Source: Dokdonia sinensis
Lineage (GTDB): Bacteria > Bacteroidota > Bacteroidia > Flavobacteriales > Flavobacteriaceae
DNA length: 64,000 nt
Assembly: GCF_003688895.1 (NCBI RefSeq)
Contig: NZ_REFV01000017.1
Span: forward strand, 17,520 to 81,519
Direction of reading: 5' to 3'
Shown here: positions 41,967-50,344 of the stretch, in pieces
How positions within the stretch are numbered: position 1 is the first letter of the stretch
How the letters are laid out: every line of letters starts with the position of its first letter
Program-made: the position numbers and the translations under genes
Notes under the pieces: generated by a model
Databases searched by the model: none
What the model was told of the DNA's origin: nothing
What the model saw: the letters and a program-made list of their open reading frames with translations, nothing else

Positions 41967-43409
41967 ATGAAACAATTTACTCTTGTCAAAAAGCTAGGAT
42001 TTATCCTCGGTCCGCTTTTGTGTGTTTTCATCTTGTTATTGCCTTTTGACCTTGTCACAGAAAAAATTGATACGGTTATCGCTGTAGCGCTGTGGATGAT
42101 TGTGTGGTGGATCACGGAAGCGGTTTCTATTTCGGTGACGGCGCTTATTCCGCTGGCGATTTTTCCACTTTTAGGCATTGGAGATATTAAAAGTGTGGCG
42201 AGTAATTATGCAAATCCGATAGTGTATCTCTTTTTTGGCGGATTCGTAATCGCCCTAGCACTTGAGAAAGTACAATTGCACAGGCGCATCGCGCTTTCCA
42301 TTCTCAAAATCACGGGCACCAAAGCAAACGGAATCATCTTAGGCTTTATGATTGCCACAGGACTGATGAGTATGTGGATTTCAAATACGGCAAGCACCGT
42401 GGTGATGCTTCCCATTGCCGTTTCGGTCATACAGTTGCTTATAGACGATGCAGATGGATTTACAAAAAACGACCGAAATTTTGCCTTGAGTATTATGCTG
42501 GGTATCGCTTTTGGTGCAAACATAGGTGGCGTAGCAACCCTCATAGGCACACCTCCCAACTCGGTAATGCTGGCCTTTCTTAACGAAACCTATAATGTGG
42601 ATATAGGCTTTTTTCAGTGGATGAAAATGGGTGTGCCGTTTGCTATTGTGTTGATGGCGATAACCTATTTTATCATCACCCGCGTTTTCTTTCCAAACCG
42701 TTTGGGAATCATAGGAAAATCTGAAGGCATCATTCAGGGCGAGCTGGATAAACTAGGAGCCATTTCTAAAAGTGAAAAGATTGTTTTGACCATTTTCCTG
42801 ATGACCGCCGTTGCTTGGATGTTGCGCTCGCAACTCAATCTATTACTGCCAGACATCGCACTTACAGATACGACCATTAGTGTGATTTCGGCTCTTTTAA
42901 TGTTTACGGTTCCTACGGATTTTAAGAAGGGTGATTTTCCGCTCAATTGGGAAGATACTTCGCGATTGCCTTGGGGGATTTTAGTGCTTTTTGGTGGTGG
43001 GCTGGCGCTCGCCTCGGGACTTGCAGATTCTGGGTTTATCGATATGATCGGGAATTATATTTCGTCACAAGAAAACTGGAGTATCTGGGTCGTGACCGCA
43101 GTGCTTATTTTCTTAATGTTATTTATGACCGAACTGATGAGCAACGTGGCATTGGTCACGATTTTAGTCCCGCTCGTAGTGGGTATTGCCATAGGAATGG
43201 ATGTCCCGATGCTCCAGATGGTCGTTCCCGTCACGCTAGCTTCGAGTTGCGCCTTTATGCTCCCTATGGCGACGCCTCCTAATGCCATCGTATTCGCTAG
43301 CGGTCACGTGCGCGTTGACCAAATGGCAAGAATAGGCGTGGTGCTAAACTTCATTGCTGTGGGATTACTTTTTGCGCTGGCGTATTGGGTAGTGCCTGTG
43401 TTGTTTTAA
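41967..43409 (+). CDS. SLC13/DASS family sodium-coupled carboxylate transporter
   Basis: 480 residues with about 11-12 membrane segments. The duplicated SNT motifs of the DASS family are present: SNTASTVVMLPIA in the first half and ELMSNVALVTILVPL in the second. SNT motifs coordinate Na+ and the dicarboxylate (succinate, malate) or related anions. It lies in a convergent pair with ribA-like/TPMT genes and is not obviously part of an operon. The ATG at 41967 is used. Confidence 0.92.
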   Translation: MKQFTLVKKLGFILGPLLCVFILLLPFDLVTEKIDTVIAVALWMIVWWITEAVSISVTALIPLAIFPLLGIGDIKSVASNYANPIVYLFFGGFVIALALEKVQLHRRIALSILKITGTKANGIILGFMIATGLMSMWISNTASTVVMLPIAVSVIQLLIDDADGFTKNDRNFALSIMLGIAFGANIGGVATLIGTPPNSVMLAFLNETYNVDIGFFQWMKMGVPFAIVLMAITYFIITRVFFPNRLGIIGKSEGIIQGELDKLGAISKSEKIVLTIFLMTAVAWMLRSQLNLLLPDIALTDTTISVISALLMFTVPTDFKKGDFPLNWEDTSRLPWGILVLFGGGLALASGLADSGFIDMIGNYISSQENWSIWVVTAVLIFLMLFMTELMSNVALVTILVPLVVGIAIGMDVPMLQMVVPVTLASSCAFMLPMATPPNAIVFASGHVRVDQMARIGVVLNFIAVGLLFALAYWVVPVLF

Positions 43410-43478
43410 TCGCGGGATGGTAACCGAGTATTTAATTTTACGAAGGAATATTTTTTTTGCTTTCCCGAAAGCAAAAAT

Positions 43479-43991
43479 CTACAACTCCGTTGCCCGAATC
43501 CCAGTGACCCGAATCCCTAAATCTGTCAACGTTTTCGTCTTTTTCTCATTCCCCGTAATCATCACTATGGATTTTACGTTGAGGTGTTTTAAAATTTTTG
43601 CTCCTGCCGAAAAATCACGATTGTCTTTATGGAAGCCTACCTTTTCATAAGCTTCGGCTTGAGTAACTCCTTCTTTTTTGAGGGGCAAGGTGTTGAGTAG
43701 GGCGTAATGTCCGTTTCCTTTTCCTTCTTGCTCGAGCCAAATTACAATCCCGCGACCCTCGCGCTGGATGAGCTGTTGGGAAATTTCCATTTGCTCCCGA
43801 CAATCACATTCTACGCTGTTAAAGTGATGTGCAAAAATGCAAGAGCTGTGCACACGGCACAGTACCTCCTCACCATCGCTCACGTCACCCATAACAAGCG
43901 CGTGTGACTCTTTAATTCCGTCGTAAAAGAGGATTTCTCTATAGGTTCCGTATTTGGTTTTTATGGTGCCTTCGGCGAGTTGTACAATCAT
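43479..43991 (-). CDS. Divergent GTP cyclohydrolase II-like protein
   Basis: 170 residues, shorter than RibA enzymes (about 195). The zinc cysteines are kept (RVHSSC, VECDC) and the Asp/Arg of KDNRDF fits the catalytic Asp-Arg of RibA. However, the usual YHRQEGRNIGL region reads IWLEQEGKGNGHY, so the catalytic Tyr equivalent is Trp and the Arg is Lys. The usual C-terminal VPLIVG...NEHYLDTK region is absent. The gene overlaps a methyltransferase gene by 4 bp. It may be a repurposed RibA relative. Confidence 0.65.
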   Translation of the reverse strand: MIVQLAEGTIKTKYGTYREILFYDGIKESHALVMGDVSDGEEVLCRVHSSCIFAHHFNSVECDCREQMEISQQLIQREGRGIVIWLEQEGKGNGHYALLNTLPLKKEGVTQAEAYEKVGFHKDNRDFSAGAKILKHLNVKSIVMITGNEKKTKTLTDLGIRVTGIRATEL

Positions 43992-44575
43992 TTTTTCTTG
44001 AGATTTATAAAGAGTTCGTTCCCCGCTCTCGGTGCTACCGAATTATAGGCAGTTTCCATTGTTTTGATATTAAAATAAGGGGAAAACCTTGCGCGATACT
44101 CTTCTATACTTCCGCCAAAGGGTGGTCCTTTCTCCGTAAGCGGGAAATTAAATAGAAGCCCAGCGAGCGTTCCATCGTCTTCAAATAATTCGTGCATTTT
44201 CTTTACATAATCATCGCGTAAACTCGGGTCGAGGGCACAAAAGAAGGTCTGCTCTAGGATGAGGTCAAAAGTATCCTCTAGTTCGAAAAAGTTGCATTGG
44301 ATGAGTTGTCTTTTTGGTATTTCCGGCACTCGCTCCTTTAAATTTTCCAGAGCGAGCTCAGATAAGTCCACCACATACACGTTGTGAAAACCCTGCCCCC
44401 AAAGGTATTGCGCCTCGTAGCTGTAACCGCCTCCCGGGATAAGAATTTTGAGGTCTTTGTCTGTGAGTTGGTCGATATAGGCTTTGAGCGGTGGTGAGAC
44501 CTCCTTTAAGTCCCAGCCCGTGCTTCCTTGTGCATAGCGGTCGTTCCAGTAAGTCGCATCCATCGATTCTTTCAT
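43988..44575 (-). CDS. TPMT-like SAM-dependent methyltransferase
   Basis: 195 residues. YWNDRYAQGSTGWDLKEVSPPL at the N-terminus and LIPGGGYSYEAQYLWGQGF (SAM-binding glycine loop) plus VVDLSE (acidic end of strand 2) fit the thiopurine S-methyltransferase fold. Bacterial homologues methylate thiols, tellurite or selenium compounds; the substrate here is not known. It is first of a two-gene transcript with the RibA-like gene (4-bp overlap, ATGA). Confidence 0.82.
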   Translation of the reverse strand: MKESMDATYWNDRYAQGSTGWDLKEVSPPLKAYIDQLTDKDLKILIPGGGYSYEAQYLWGQGFHNVYVVDLSELALENLKERVPEIPKRQLIQCNFFELEDTFDLILEQTFFCALDPSLRDDYVKKMHELFEDDGTLAGLLFNFPLTEKGPPFGGSIEEYRARFSPYFNIKTMETAYNSVAPRAGNELFINLKKK

Positions 44576-44584
44576 TGCATTGTT

Positions 44585-44614
44585 TTTGTGCGCTTTAAAA
44601 ATAAGCTAATTTTG
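44585..44614 (+). promoter_or_regulatory. Promoter of recX
   Basis: TTTG (44585-44588), 18 bp, TAATTTTG (44607-44614), close to the Bacteroidota consensus. The recX ATG lies 8 bp downstream. Confidence 0.6.
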
Positions 44615-44622
44615 ACGGTTAT

Positions 44623-45108
44623 ATGCAACAGCCCAAACCCACGAAAACTTTTACAATCGAAGAAGCAAAGCGCTCCATAGAGCGGTATTGTGCTTATCAA
44701 GAACGCTGTCATCAGGAAGTGGGGCAGAAGTTGCGGGAAATGCGTATGATTCCCGTGGCGATAGATGAAATCATTGCGCATCTAATTGAACATAATTTCT
44801 TAAATGAAACCCGATTTGCACAAGCCTTTGCCCGCGGAAAGTTCAGACATAAGCAATGGGGAAGAGTGCGCATCACGCGCGAACTCAAAGCCAGAAAAAT
44901 AAGTACTTACAATATTAAACTTGCGCTTAAGGAACTGGAAGATGATGCATATTTTGAGACATTTGATACGCTTTCGCGAAAGCGTTATGAACAACTCTCC
45001 ACAGAAACCGATAAATACAAAAAGCGTAAGAAAATTGCTGACTATCTTCTGTACCGCGGTTGGGAATCGCACCTTGTTTATGATAGGGTAAAGGAGCTGG
45101 TGCCGTAG
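44623..45108 (+). CDS. recX: RecX regulatory protein
   Basis: 161 residues made of three-helix repeats. RSIERYCAYQERCHQEVGQKL, FARGKFRHKQWGRVRITREL and DYLLYRGWESHLVYDRVKEL match RecX, which dampens RecA filament activity. recA is not in the window. A perfect palindrome (44970-44983) encodes TLSRKRYEQL. The promoter above is well placed. Confidence 0.92.
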   Translation: MQQPKPTKTFTIEEAKRSIERYCAYQERCHQEVGQKLREMRMIPVAIDEIIAHLIEHNFLNETRFAQAFARGKFRHKQWGRVRITRELKARKISTYNIKLALKELEDDAYFETFDTLSRKRYEQLSTETDKYKKRKKIADYLLYRGWESHLVYDRVKELVP

Positions 45109-45181
45109 ATACGAGTAATAACATAATATTCACACTACAATTAGCATTAAAAGTTATTTTTGTACATCTAAAACCAACATT

Positions 45182-45724
45182 ATGAAATCAATTTTTACAG
45201 CAATATTATTTGTCGCAAGCTCGGTGGTATTTGGACAGGCTTACACGGGCAAGGACGATATTAAGTTTCAGGTAGGAGCTAACTTCCAAGAGAACGGAAC
45301 GGGAATCGTCTCCACCTTTGACTATGGAGTGGGTGAAAATATCTCTATAGGAGTAAAGGGAATGTACCTGTTAGGGGTTGAGGAATTTAGCGATGTCGCC
45401 ATCGCCGGAACCGAAACCACCTTTGCTGATGCTGAATTTGGCGACCGTTTTGACTTGCGTGTTCGTTTTAATGCAAATTTGGGTAATGTGATAAATATAG
45501 ATGAGAACTTTGACCTTTACCCTGGACTAGATTTGGGACTTAAGAATTTTGGCGGGCATCTAGGAGCGCGATATTTCTTTTCTCCAGGATTTGGAATCTT
45601 TACAGAGCTTAATGTGCCTTTTGCACAATACACTCAAGACGAAGATTTTGACCTACGTGACCGCCCACGGAAGGAACTGAACAATCAATTTAATTTTTCT
45701 ATTGGAGCTAGTTTCAATTTGTAA
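45182..45724 (+). CDS. Small outer-membrane beta-barrel protein (DUF6646-like)
   Basis: 180 residues with a signal peptide (ILFVASSVVFGQ) and alternating beta strands with aromatic girdles (FDLRVRFNANLGNV, LDLGLKNFGGHLGARYFFS). The C-terminus ends in a phenylalanine-containing strand (NFSIGASFNL), as expected for BAM-dependent insertion. It is an OmpA-like eight-stranded type porin candidate; its substrate is unknown. A terminator follows at 45746. Confidence 0.75.
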   Translation: MKSIFTAILFVASSVVFGQAYTGKDDIKFQVGANFQENGTGIVSTFDYGVGENISIGVKGMYLLGVEEFSDVAIAGTETTFADAEFGDRFDLRVRFNANLGNVINIDENFDLYPGLDLGLKNFGGHLGARYFFSPGFGIFTELNVPFAQYTQDEDFDLRDRPRKELNNQFNFSIGASFNL

Positions 45725-45745
45725 ACGAGGAACATATTTTAATGG

Positions 45746-45775
45746 AATCCCATCCTTAGTGATGGGATTTTTTTT
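45746..45775 (+). terminator. Terminator after outer-membrane protein gene
   Basis: AATCCCATC (45746-45754) and GATGGGATT (45761-45769) form a 9-bp stem with 6-base loop, followed by T-run. It separates the beta-barrel gene from the metal regulon. Confidence 0.9.
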
Positions 45776-45781
45776 GTTTAT

Positions 45782-45795
45782 GCTTTCGCGAAAGC
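45782..45795. repeat. 14-bp palindrome GCTTTCGCGAAAGC
   Basis: Perfect copy just after the terminator, about 77 bp before the regulator gene. Confidence 0.9.
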
Positions 45796-45859
45796 GTAAT
45801 TATATTGTTATTTTTAGCCTTCCCTAAAATAAGTTTTTTACAACCCCGTACTTTATAAT

Positions 45860-45867
45860 TACCTTTG
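45860..45867 (+). promoter_or_regulatory. Promoter -7 box of the metal regulon
   Basis: TACCTTTG matches TAnnTTTG and a T-rich element (TTTTTTA, 45834-45840) precedes it at about 19 bp. The regulator ATG is 4 bp downstream. Confidence 0.45.
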
Positions 45868-45871
45868 GCGT

Positions 45872-46525
45872 ATGTATACATTAGCAGAGGAAAATTATCT
45901 TAAGGCTATCTTCCATTTACAACAAGAGGTAAAAGGTGAGGTGCCTACAAATGCTATAGCAGAAACGCTCAAGACAAAGGCATCCTCTGCTACAGATATG
46001 GTGCAGAAACTTGCAGACAAGAAATTGCTTCAGTACCGCAAATACAAAGGCACGCGTCTCTCTAAAGAAGGAGAGAAAGTAGCTGTAAAAGTCATTAGGA
46101 AGCATCGTCTTTGGGAGGTGTTTCTGGTGGAGAAACTCAACTTTCATTGGGATGAGGTGCACGATATTGCAGAGCAACTCGAGCATATTCAGAGCGACGA
46201 ACTTGTAAACAGGCTGGATGCCTTTCTAGACCATCCCGATTATGATCCGCACGGCGACCCGATTCCTGATAAAAACGGAAACATAAAAAGCGCTGAGAAA
46301 AAGTTACTTTCCGAACTAAAAAAAGGAAACGAAGGTGTACTTGTGGGTGTGCGTGAGACTAGTGCAGATTTTCTACAGTTTCTGGACAAACGCAAGATAT
46401 CCATAGGTACTAAAATCAAGGTACTGGGCAAAGAATTTTTTGACGGCTCTATGGTCATACAAGTACAGCGAGAGCAGTTCTTTATCTCAAAAAAAATTGC
46501 CGAAAATCTATACATTCAAATATAA
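45872..46525 (+). CDS. DtxR/MntR family metal-dependent transcriptional regulator
   Basis: 217 residues. An N-terminal winged helix (YTLAEENYLKAIFHLQQE, VPTNAIAETLKTKASSATDMVQKLADKKLLQY) is followed by a metal-binding dimerisation domain (KHRLWEVFLVEKLNFHWDEVHDIAEQLEHI) and a C-terminal SH3-like FeoA-type domain. It is the usual Mn- or Fe-responsive repressor and lies directly upstream of an ABC metal importer, so autoregulation and control of the operon are likely. Key metal ligands (Glu/His/Asp in the helical domain) are present. Confidence 0.92.
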   Translation: MYTLAEENYLKAIFHLQQEVKGEVPTNAIAETLKTKASSATDMVQKLADKKLLQYRKYKGTRLSKEGEKVAVKVIRKHRLWEVFLVEKLNFHWDEVHDIAEQLEHIQSDELVNRLDAFLDHPDYDPHGDPIPDKNGNIKSAEKKLLSELKKGNEGVLVGVRETSADFLQFLDKRKISIGTKIKVLGKEFFDGSMVIQVQREQFFISKKIAENLYIQI

Positions 46526-46550
46526 CAACCACTTTAAAAAACAGTTACTC

Positions 46551-47336
46551 TTGAAAAAAACAATCACGCTTTTAAGTTTACTTATAATCCCTTATGCAAC
46601 GATTATCGCACAAGAATCCACAGTCCCTGCAATGGTCACAGACCGTCCGGATGCAACGGAGTCGCCATCTGTCGTGCCTGCAGGAAGTCTTCAAGTCGAG
46701 ACGGGTGCTTTTACAACTACGTTTGAAAATAATAATGTCGAAGAACGCGTCTGGGGATACAATACCACCTTATTGCGCTACGGGATTCTGGATAATCTGG
46801 AGTTGCGTGTAGGCTGGAACTTTGAAGAAACCCAAGTTTCTATAAATGACAATCAGCTGGATGATGTCCTAAGCGGATTTTCACCTTTACTCTTCGGAGC
46901 CAAAATCGCTATCGCACAAGAAAAAGACTGGAAACCGCAAATAGCATTGTTAGGGCACCTGTATCTGCCTTTTACCGCTGGTGAAGATTACAAGCCAGAA
47001 AGTACGCAGGCAGATTTTCGATTTGCCTTCAGCCACACGCTTAGTGAGCGCTCTGGGATTGCCTACAACATCGGTGGACAATGGACGGGCGATGACCCCC
47101 GCATTGCTTACATCTATACCCTTTCTTACGGCTATGCCATAACCTCAAAATTAGGCGCCTATGCAGAGGTTTACGGCGACTTACCAGAAGACAACAGCGC
47201 AAACCATCTTTGGGACGTGGGTCTTACCTATGCCATAGCACCGCTCGTTCAGTTAGATGCTACGGTAGGTCGAAGCTTTACAGAAGGGCAGGATTTATTT
47301 TTAAGTGCGGGAGTTAGTTTTAGAATTGATAAATAA
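46551..47336 (+). CDS. Outer-membrane beta-barrel, phenol-MetA-deg-like family
   Basis: 261 residues from a TTG at 46551, giving (M)KKTITLLSLLIIPYATIIAQ as signal peptide. The mature part starts ESTVPAMVTDRPDATESP, the entry motif of transporter-like barrels of the phenol-MetA-deg family. Beta strands alternate to the end (LFLSAGVSFRIDK). It overlaps the downstream TroA-like lipoprotein gene by 1 bp and lies in the metal regulon, so it is a candidate outer-membrane metal channel. That role is inferred. The frame is open to 46440, but only inside the regulator gene. Confidence 0.82.
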   Translation: MKKTITLLSLLIIPYATIIAQESTVPAMVTDRPDATESPSVVPAGSLQVETGAFTTTFENNNVEERVWGYNTTLLRYGILDNLELRVGWNFEETQVSINDNQLDDVLSGFSPLLFGAKIAIAQEKDWKPQIALLGHLYLPFTAGEDYKPESTQADFRFAFSHTLSERSGIAYNIGGQWTGDDPRIAYIYTLSYGYAITSKLGAYAEVYGDLPEDNSANHLWDVGLTYAIAPLVQLDATVGRSFTEGQDLFLSAGVSFRIDK

Positions 47337-48253
47337 TGAAAATGATAAAATACATTGCGGTAATTCTTTTTGCGCTAAGCGCACTAAGTTGTAAAACTGA
47401 AAAACAAGAAAATGGTAAACTAAATGTAGTGACCACCACCACGATGCTTACTGATTTGGTAAAGAATATAGGTGGCGAGCACATCAATTTACAAGGATTG
47501 ATGGGCGCTGGCGTAGATCCGCATCTTTATAAAGCAAGTGCAGGCGACGTGACCAAACTCTCTACTGCAGATATCATTTTTTACAACGGTCTCCATCTAG
47601 AGGGTAAACTCGTTGAGGTTTTTGAAAAGATGAATGCAGACGTTGTCACTCAGGTTCCACTTGGGGAATCACTCGATAAGAATACACTCATCGGTTCGGA
47701 TTATTTTGCTTCAAATTATGATCCGCACGTCTGGTTTAATATCCAGTATTTTAAGCAGTTTGCTGGAGAGGTATTGAGTACGCTTTCGCGAAAGGATCCA
47801 AAGCACGCAGAAAATTACAAGGCTAATGCCGAAGCTTACTTAAAAAAACTAGACACCCTAGAAGCCGAAATCAAAGCGACCATTGAAACCCTGCCAAAGG
47901 AAAAGCGCATCCTCGTCACGGCTCACGATGCTTTCAACTATTTCGGAAAAAGCTACGGATTTGAAGTAGTAGGCTTGCAAGGCTTGTCAACAGCTACTGA
48001 AGCGGGAGTACAAGATGTACAGCGCCTCTCACAATTTATTATAGACAAGAAAGTGAAATCCATATTCGTCGAAAGTTCCGTTCCTCGCCGAACGATAGAG
48101 GCCCTTCAGGCCGCTGTGCAATCTAAAGGAAATGAAGTGACCATAGGCGGTTCATTATATAGTGATGCCCTAGGAAATTCAGGAACCGAAGAGGGAACTT
48201 ATATCGGGATGTTTAGATACAATGTAAGTACCATTGTGGAAGCGTTGAAATAA
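47336..48253 (+). CDS. TroA/ZnuA-like metal-binding lipoprotein
   Basis: 305 residues, lipobox SALSC with Cys at about 19. The metal ligands of the cluster 9 binding proteins are visible: His in GVDPHLYKAS, His in DPHVWFN, His in TAHDAFNYF and Asp in GGSLYSDALG. A His at the third position (not Glu) fits TroA-like rather than PsaA-like proteins, so Zn, Mn or Fe binding are possible. It delivers metal to the permeases encoded downstream. A one-mismatch palindrome (47782-47795) encodes TLSRKD. Confidence 0.93.
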   Translation: MKMIKYIAVILFALSALSCKTEKQENGKLNVVTTTTMLTDLVKNIGGEHINLQGLMGAGVDPHLYKASAGDVTKLSTADIIFYNGLHLEGKLVEVFEKMNADVVTQVPLGESLDKNTLIGSDYFASNYDPHVWFNIQYFKQFAGEVLSTLSRKDPKHAENYKANAEAYLKKLDTLEAEIKATIETLPKEKRILVTAHDAFNYFGKSYGFEVVGLQGLSTATEAGVQDVQRLSQFIIDKKVKSIFVESSVPRRTIEALQAAVQSKGNEVTIGGSLYSDALGNSGTEEGTYIGMFRYNVSTIVEALK

Positions 48254-48299
48254 AAGTTTTTAACTGGGCTCATAATATTTTTAGGTTTCTCTCCCGTGT

Positions 48300-48420
48300 G
48301 TAGGAGGTGTGGTTTTAACCAAGCTAAAAGCGGGATGGGTCAAGGGCAATGCCGAAGGCGAGCCCGTAACCCGTAACAGTAATAAAAGCTAGATAGATTT
48401 AAACTGCCTAGAATAATAAA
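48300..48420. repeat. Repeat-like spacer inside the metal operon
   Basis: The 232-bp gap between the binding protein and ATPase genes has no gene. It contains GGGC/GCCC complementary segments (about 48343-48372, AAGGGCAATGCCGAAGGCGA GCCC) flanked by GGGT/ACCC, a REP-like hairpin. No promoter was identified with confidence. Confidence 0.4.
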
Positions 48421-48485
48421 CAGATTACCATAAAAAGTAAGCTCTGGTAAAAAACGAGATTTCTGCCTTCGCGGAAATTAAATGA

Positions 48486-49232
48486 ATGATAATGAGCAAA
48501 GAAAAAATAGCAATCCGTGTAGATGACCTAACTGTCGCTTACAACTACAAGCCCGTGCTTTGGGATATAGACCTTGAAGTGCCAGAAGGTGTTTTAATGG
48601 CCATTGTAGGACCAAATGGCGCAGGAAAATCTACGCTTATAAAATCTATCTTGGGCATTATAGATCCCATTGCGGGAAGTGTAGCCATCTACGGAAAACC
48701 TTATGAAAAGCAACGTAAACTTGTAGCTTACGTTCCTCAAAAGGGAAGCGTAGATTGGGATTTTCCTACAACTGCCTTAGATGTCGTTATGATGGGTACC
48801 TACGGAATGTTAGGTTGGATAAAAAGACCAGGAACTAAAGAGAAGAAAGCGTCCCTAGAGGCTTTAGAAAAAGTAGGAATGCTTCCGTTTAAGAATAGAC
48901 AAATAAGCCAACTTAGTGGAGGGCAACAGCAACGTGTTTTTCTCGCTAGGGCCTTAGTTCAAGACGCTTCTATTTATTTTATGGATGAACCTTTTCAGGG
49001 TGTGGATGCCACTACCGAAATTGCAATCATTAATATTTTGAAAGAATTGCGTAAGGCTGGTAAAACAGTAGTCGTAGTGCATCACGATTTACAAACCGTA
49101 CCAGAATATTTTGACTGGGTGACGTTCTTAAACGTAAAGAAAATTGCTACGGGACCAGTCAGGGATATCTTTAATGATGATAACCTGACAAAGACTTACG
49201 GAATCAACTATAAAGTAGCGGTAAATAAATAA
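48486..49232 (+). CDS. Metal ABC transporter ATP-binding protein
   Basis: 248 residues. Walker [10 protein letters not shown], signature [15 protein letters not shown] and Walker B IYFMDEP are complete. It energises the import by the two permeases that follow. The start is the ATG at 48486; the ATG at 48492 is equally possible. Its stop overlaps the next gene's ATG by 1 bp. Confidence 0.93.
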   Translation: MIMSKEKIAIRVDDLTVAYNYKPVLWDIDLEVPEGVLMAIVGPNGAGKSTLIKSILGIIDPIAGSVAIYGKPYEKQRKLVAYVPQKGSVDWDFPTTALDVVMMGTYGMLGWIKRPGTKEKKASLEALEKVGMLPFKNRQISQLSGGQQQRVFLARALVQDASIYFMDEPFQGVDATTEIAIINILKELRKAGKTVVVVHHDLQTVPEYFDWVTFLNVKKIATGPVRDIFNDDNLTKTYGINYKVAVNK

Positions 49233-50344
49233 TGGAACTTTCTGACTATTTCTCGCAAGTGTTCTCTGACTATACGCTCAGAACGATTACTCTTGGAACG
49301 GCTATTTTAGGAGCTATCTGTGGGATGTTGGGAAGTTTTGCTGTTTTGCGAAAGCAAAGCCTACTCGGCGACGCTATTTCACATGCAGCCCTTCCAGGAA
49401 TTGCTATTGCTTTTCTCATTACAGGAACAAAGGACACTAATGTCCTACTGTTAGGAGCTCTCGTGAGCGGACTCATAGGTACATTTTGGATACGCGGGAT
49501 GATCACAAAAACACATTTAAAAAGTGACACAGCATTAGGGCTTGTATTATCATTGTTTTTTGGTTTTGGGATGTTACTACTGACGTATATTCAGAAACAA
49601 CCAAATGCAAACCAGGCAGGGCTGGATAAGTATCTTTTTGGTCAGGCGGCAACGCTCGTAGAGAGTGATGTCTGGTTAATGGCAATTGTAACATCCGTTT
49701 GCTTAGTCGTATTGCTATTATTCTGGAAAGAATTTAAAATCTTACTCTTTGATGCAGACTATACGAAAACGCTTGGGTTCAATACTCGGTTTATTGATGT
49801 GCTAATTACCTTTTTTATCGTCCTTGCAATTGTACTAGGATTACAGACTGTGGGAGTGGTACTGATGAGTGCCATGTTGCTAGCGCCAGCCGCCGCCGCG
49901 AGGCAATGGACAAATAAGCTTAGCGTTATGATCGTGCTTGCAGCAATCTTTGGTGCGTTTTCTGGGGTGTTTGGGACAGCGATTAGTGCCAGTCAGAATA
50001 ACCTTTCTACAGGGCCAGTTATTGTTCTTGTAGCGGGAGTATTTGTTCTTTTTTCATTTGTCTTTTCACCTGGCCGTGGAATTCTATTTAAACAATTGCG
50101 AGTCTATCAAAATAGGCGTGATTTAAAGTTGCAAAAAACCTTGCAGTTTATGTTTGACATCGCCCGGACTCACGAAGATATTTCACATCCCCACGCCATA
50201 CGAATTCTCAATAATTTCCAAGGGTATACTAAAGCGACATTGCAAGAACTTATCGAGAAAGATTGGGTGAGCGTTTCAGGACAAAACTGGTCGATGACCG
50301 AAAAGGGATATGATGCAGCCCAAAATTTATACAACAAGAATTAA
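49232..50344 (+). CDS. Metal ABC transporter permease with C-terminal cytosolic tail (first)
   Basis: 370 residues. Eight to nine membrane helices of the cluster 9 (TroC/ZnuB) permease family fill about 1-285 (ISHAALPGIAIAFLI, GVVLMSAMLLAPAAAARQW). Residues about 290-370 form a soluble tail with HEDISHPHAIRILNNF and WSMTEKGYDAAQ, resembling a winged helix such as those in DtxR-type regulators. Such tails are known on some permeases of this type; their role is unclear. The product should pair with the second permease as a heterodimer. Confidence 0.9.
   Translation: MELSDYFSQVFSDYTLRTITLGTAILGAICGMLGSFAVLRKQSLLGDAISHAALPGIAIAFLITGTKDTNVLLLGALVSGLIGTFWIRGMITKTHLKSDTALGLVLSLFFGFGMLLLTYIQKQPNANQAGLDKYLFGQAATLVESDVWLMAIVTSVCLVVLLLFWKEFKILLFDADYTKTLGFNTRFIDVLITFFIVLAIVLGLQTVGVVLMSAMLLAPAAAARQWTNKLSVMIVLAAIFGAFSGVFGTAISASQNNLSTGPVIVLVAGVFVLFSFVFSPGRGILFKQLRVYQNRRDLKLQKTLQFMFDIARTHEDISHPHAIRILNNFQGYTKATLQELIEKDWVSVSGQNWSMTEKGYDAAQNLYNKN

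Noticed and set aside
43459..43472. GCTTTCCCGAAAGC as a full palindrome copy
   Set aside because: It has a central mismatch (CCC rather than CGC), so it is counted only as a degenerate relative.
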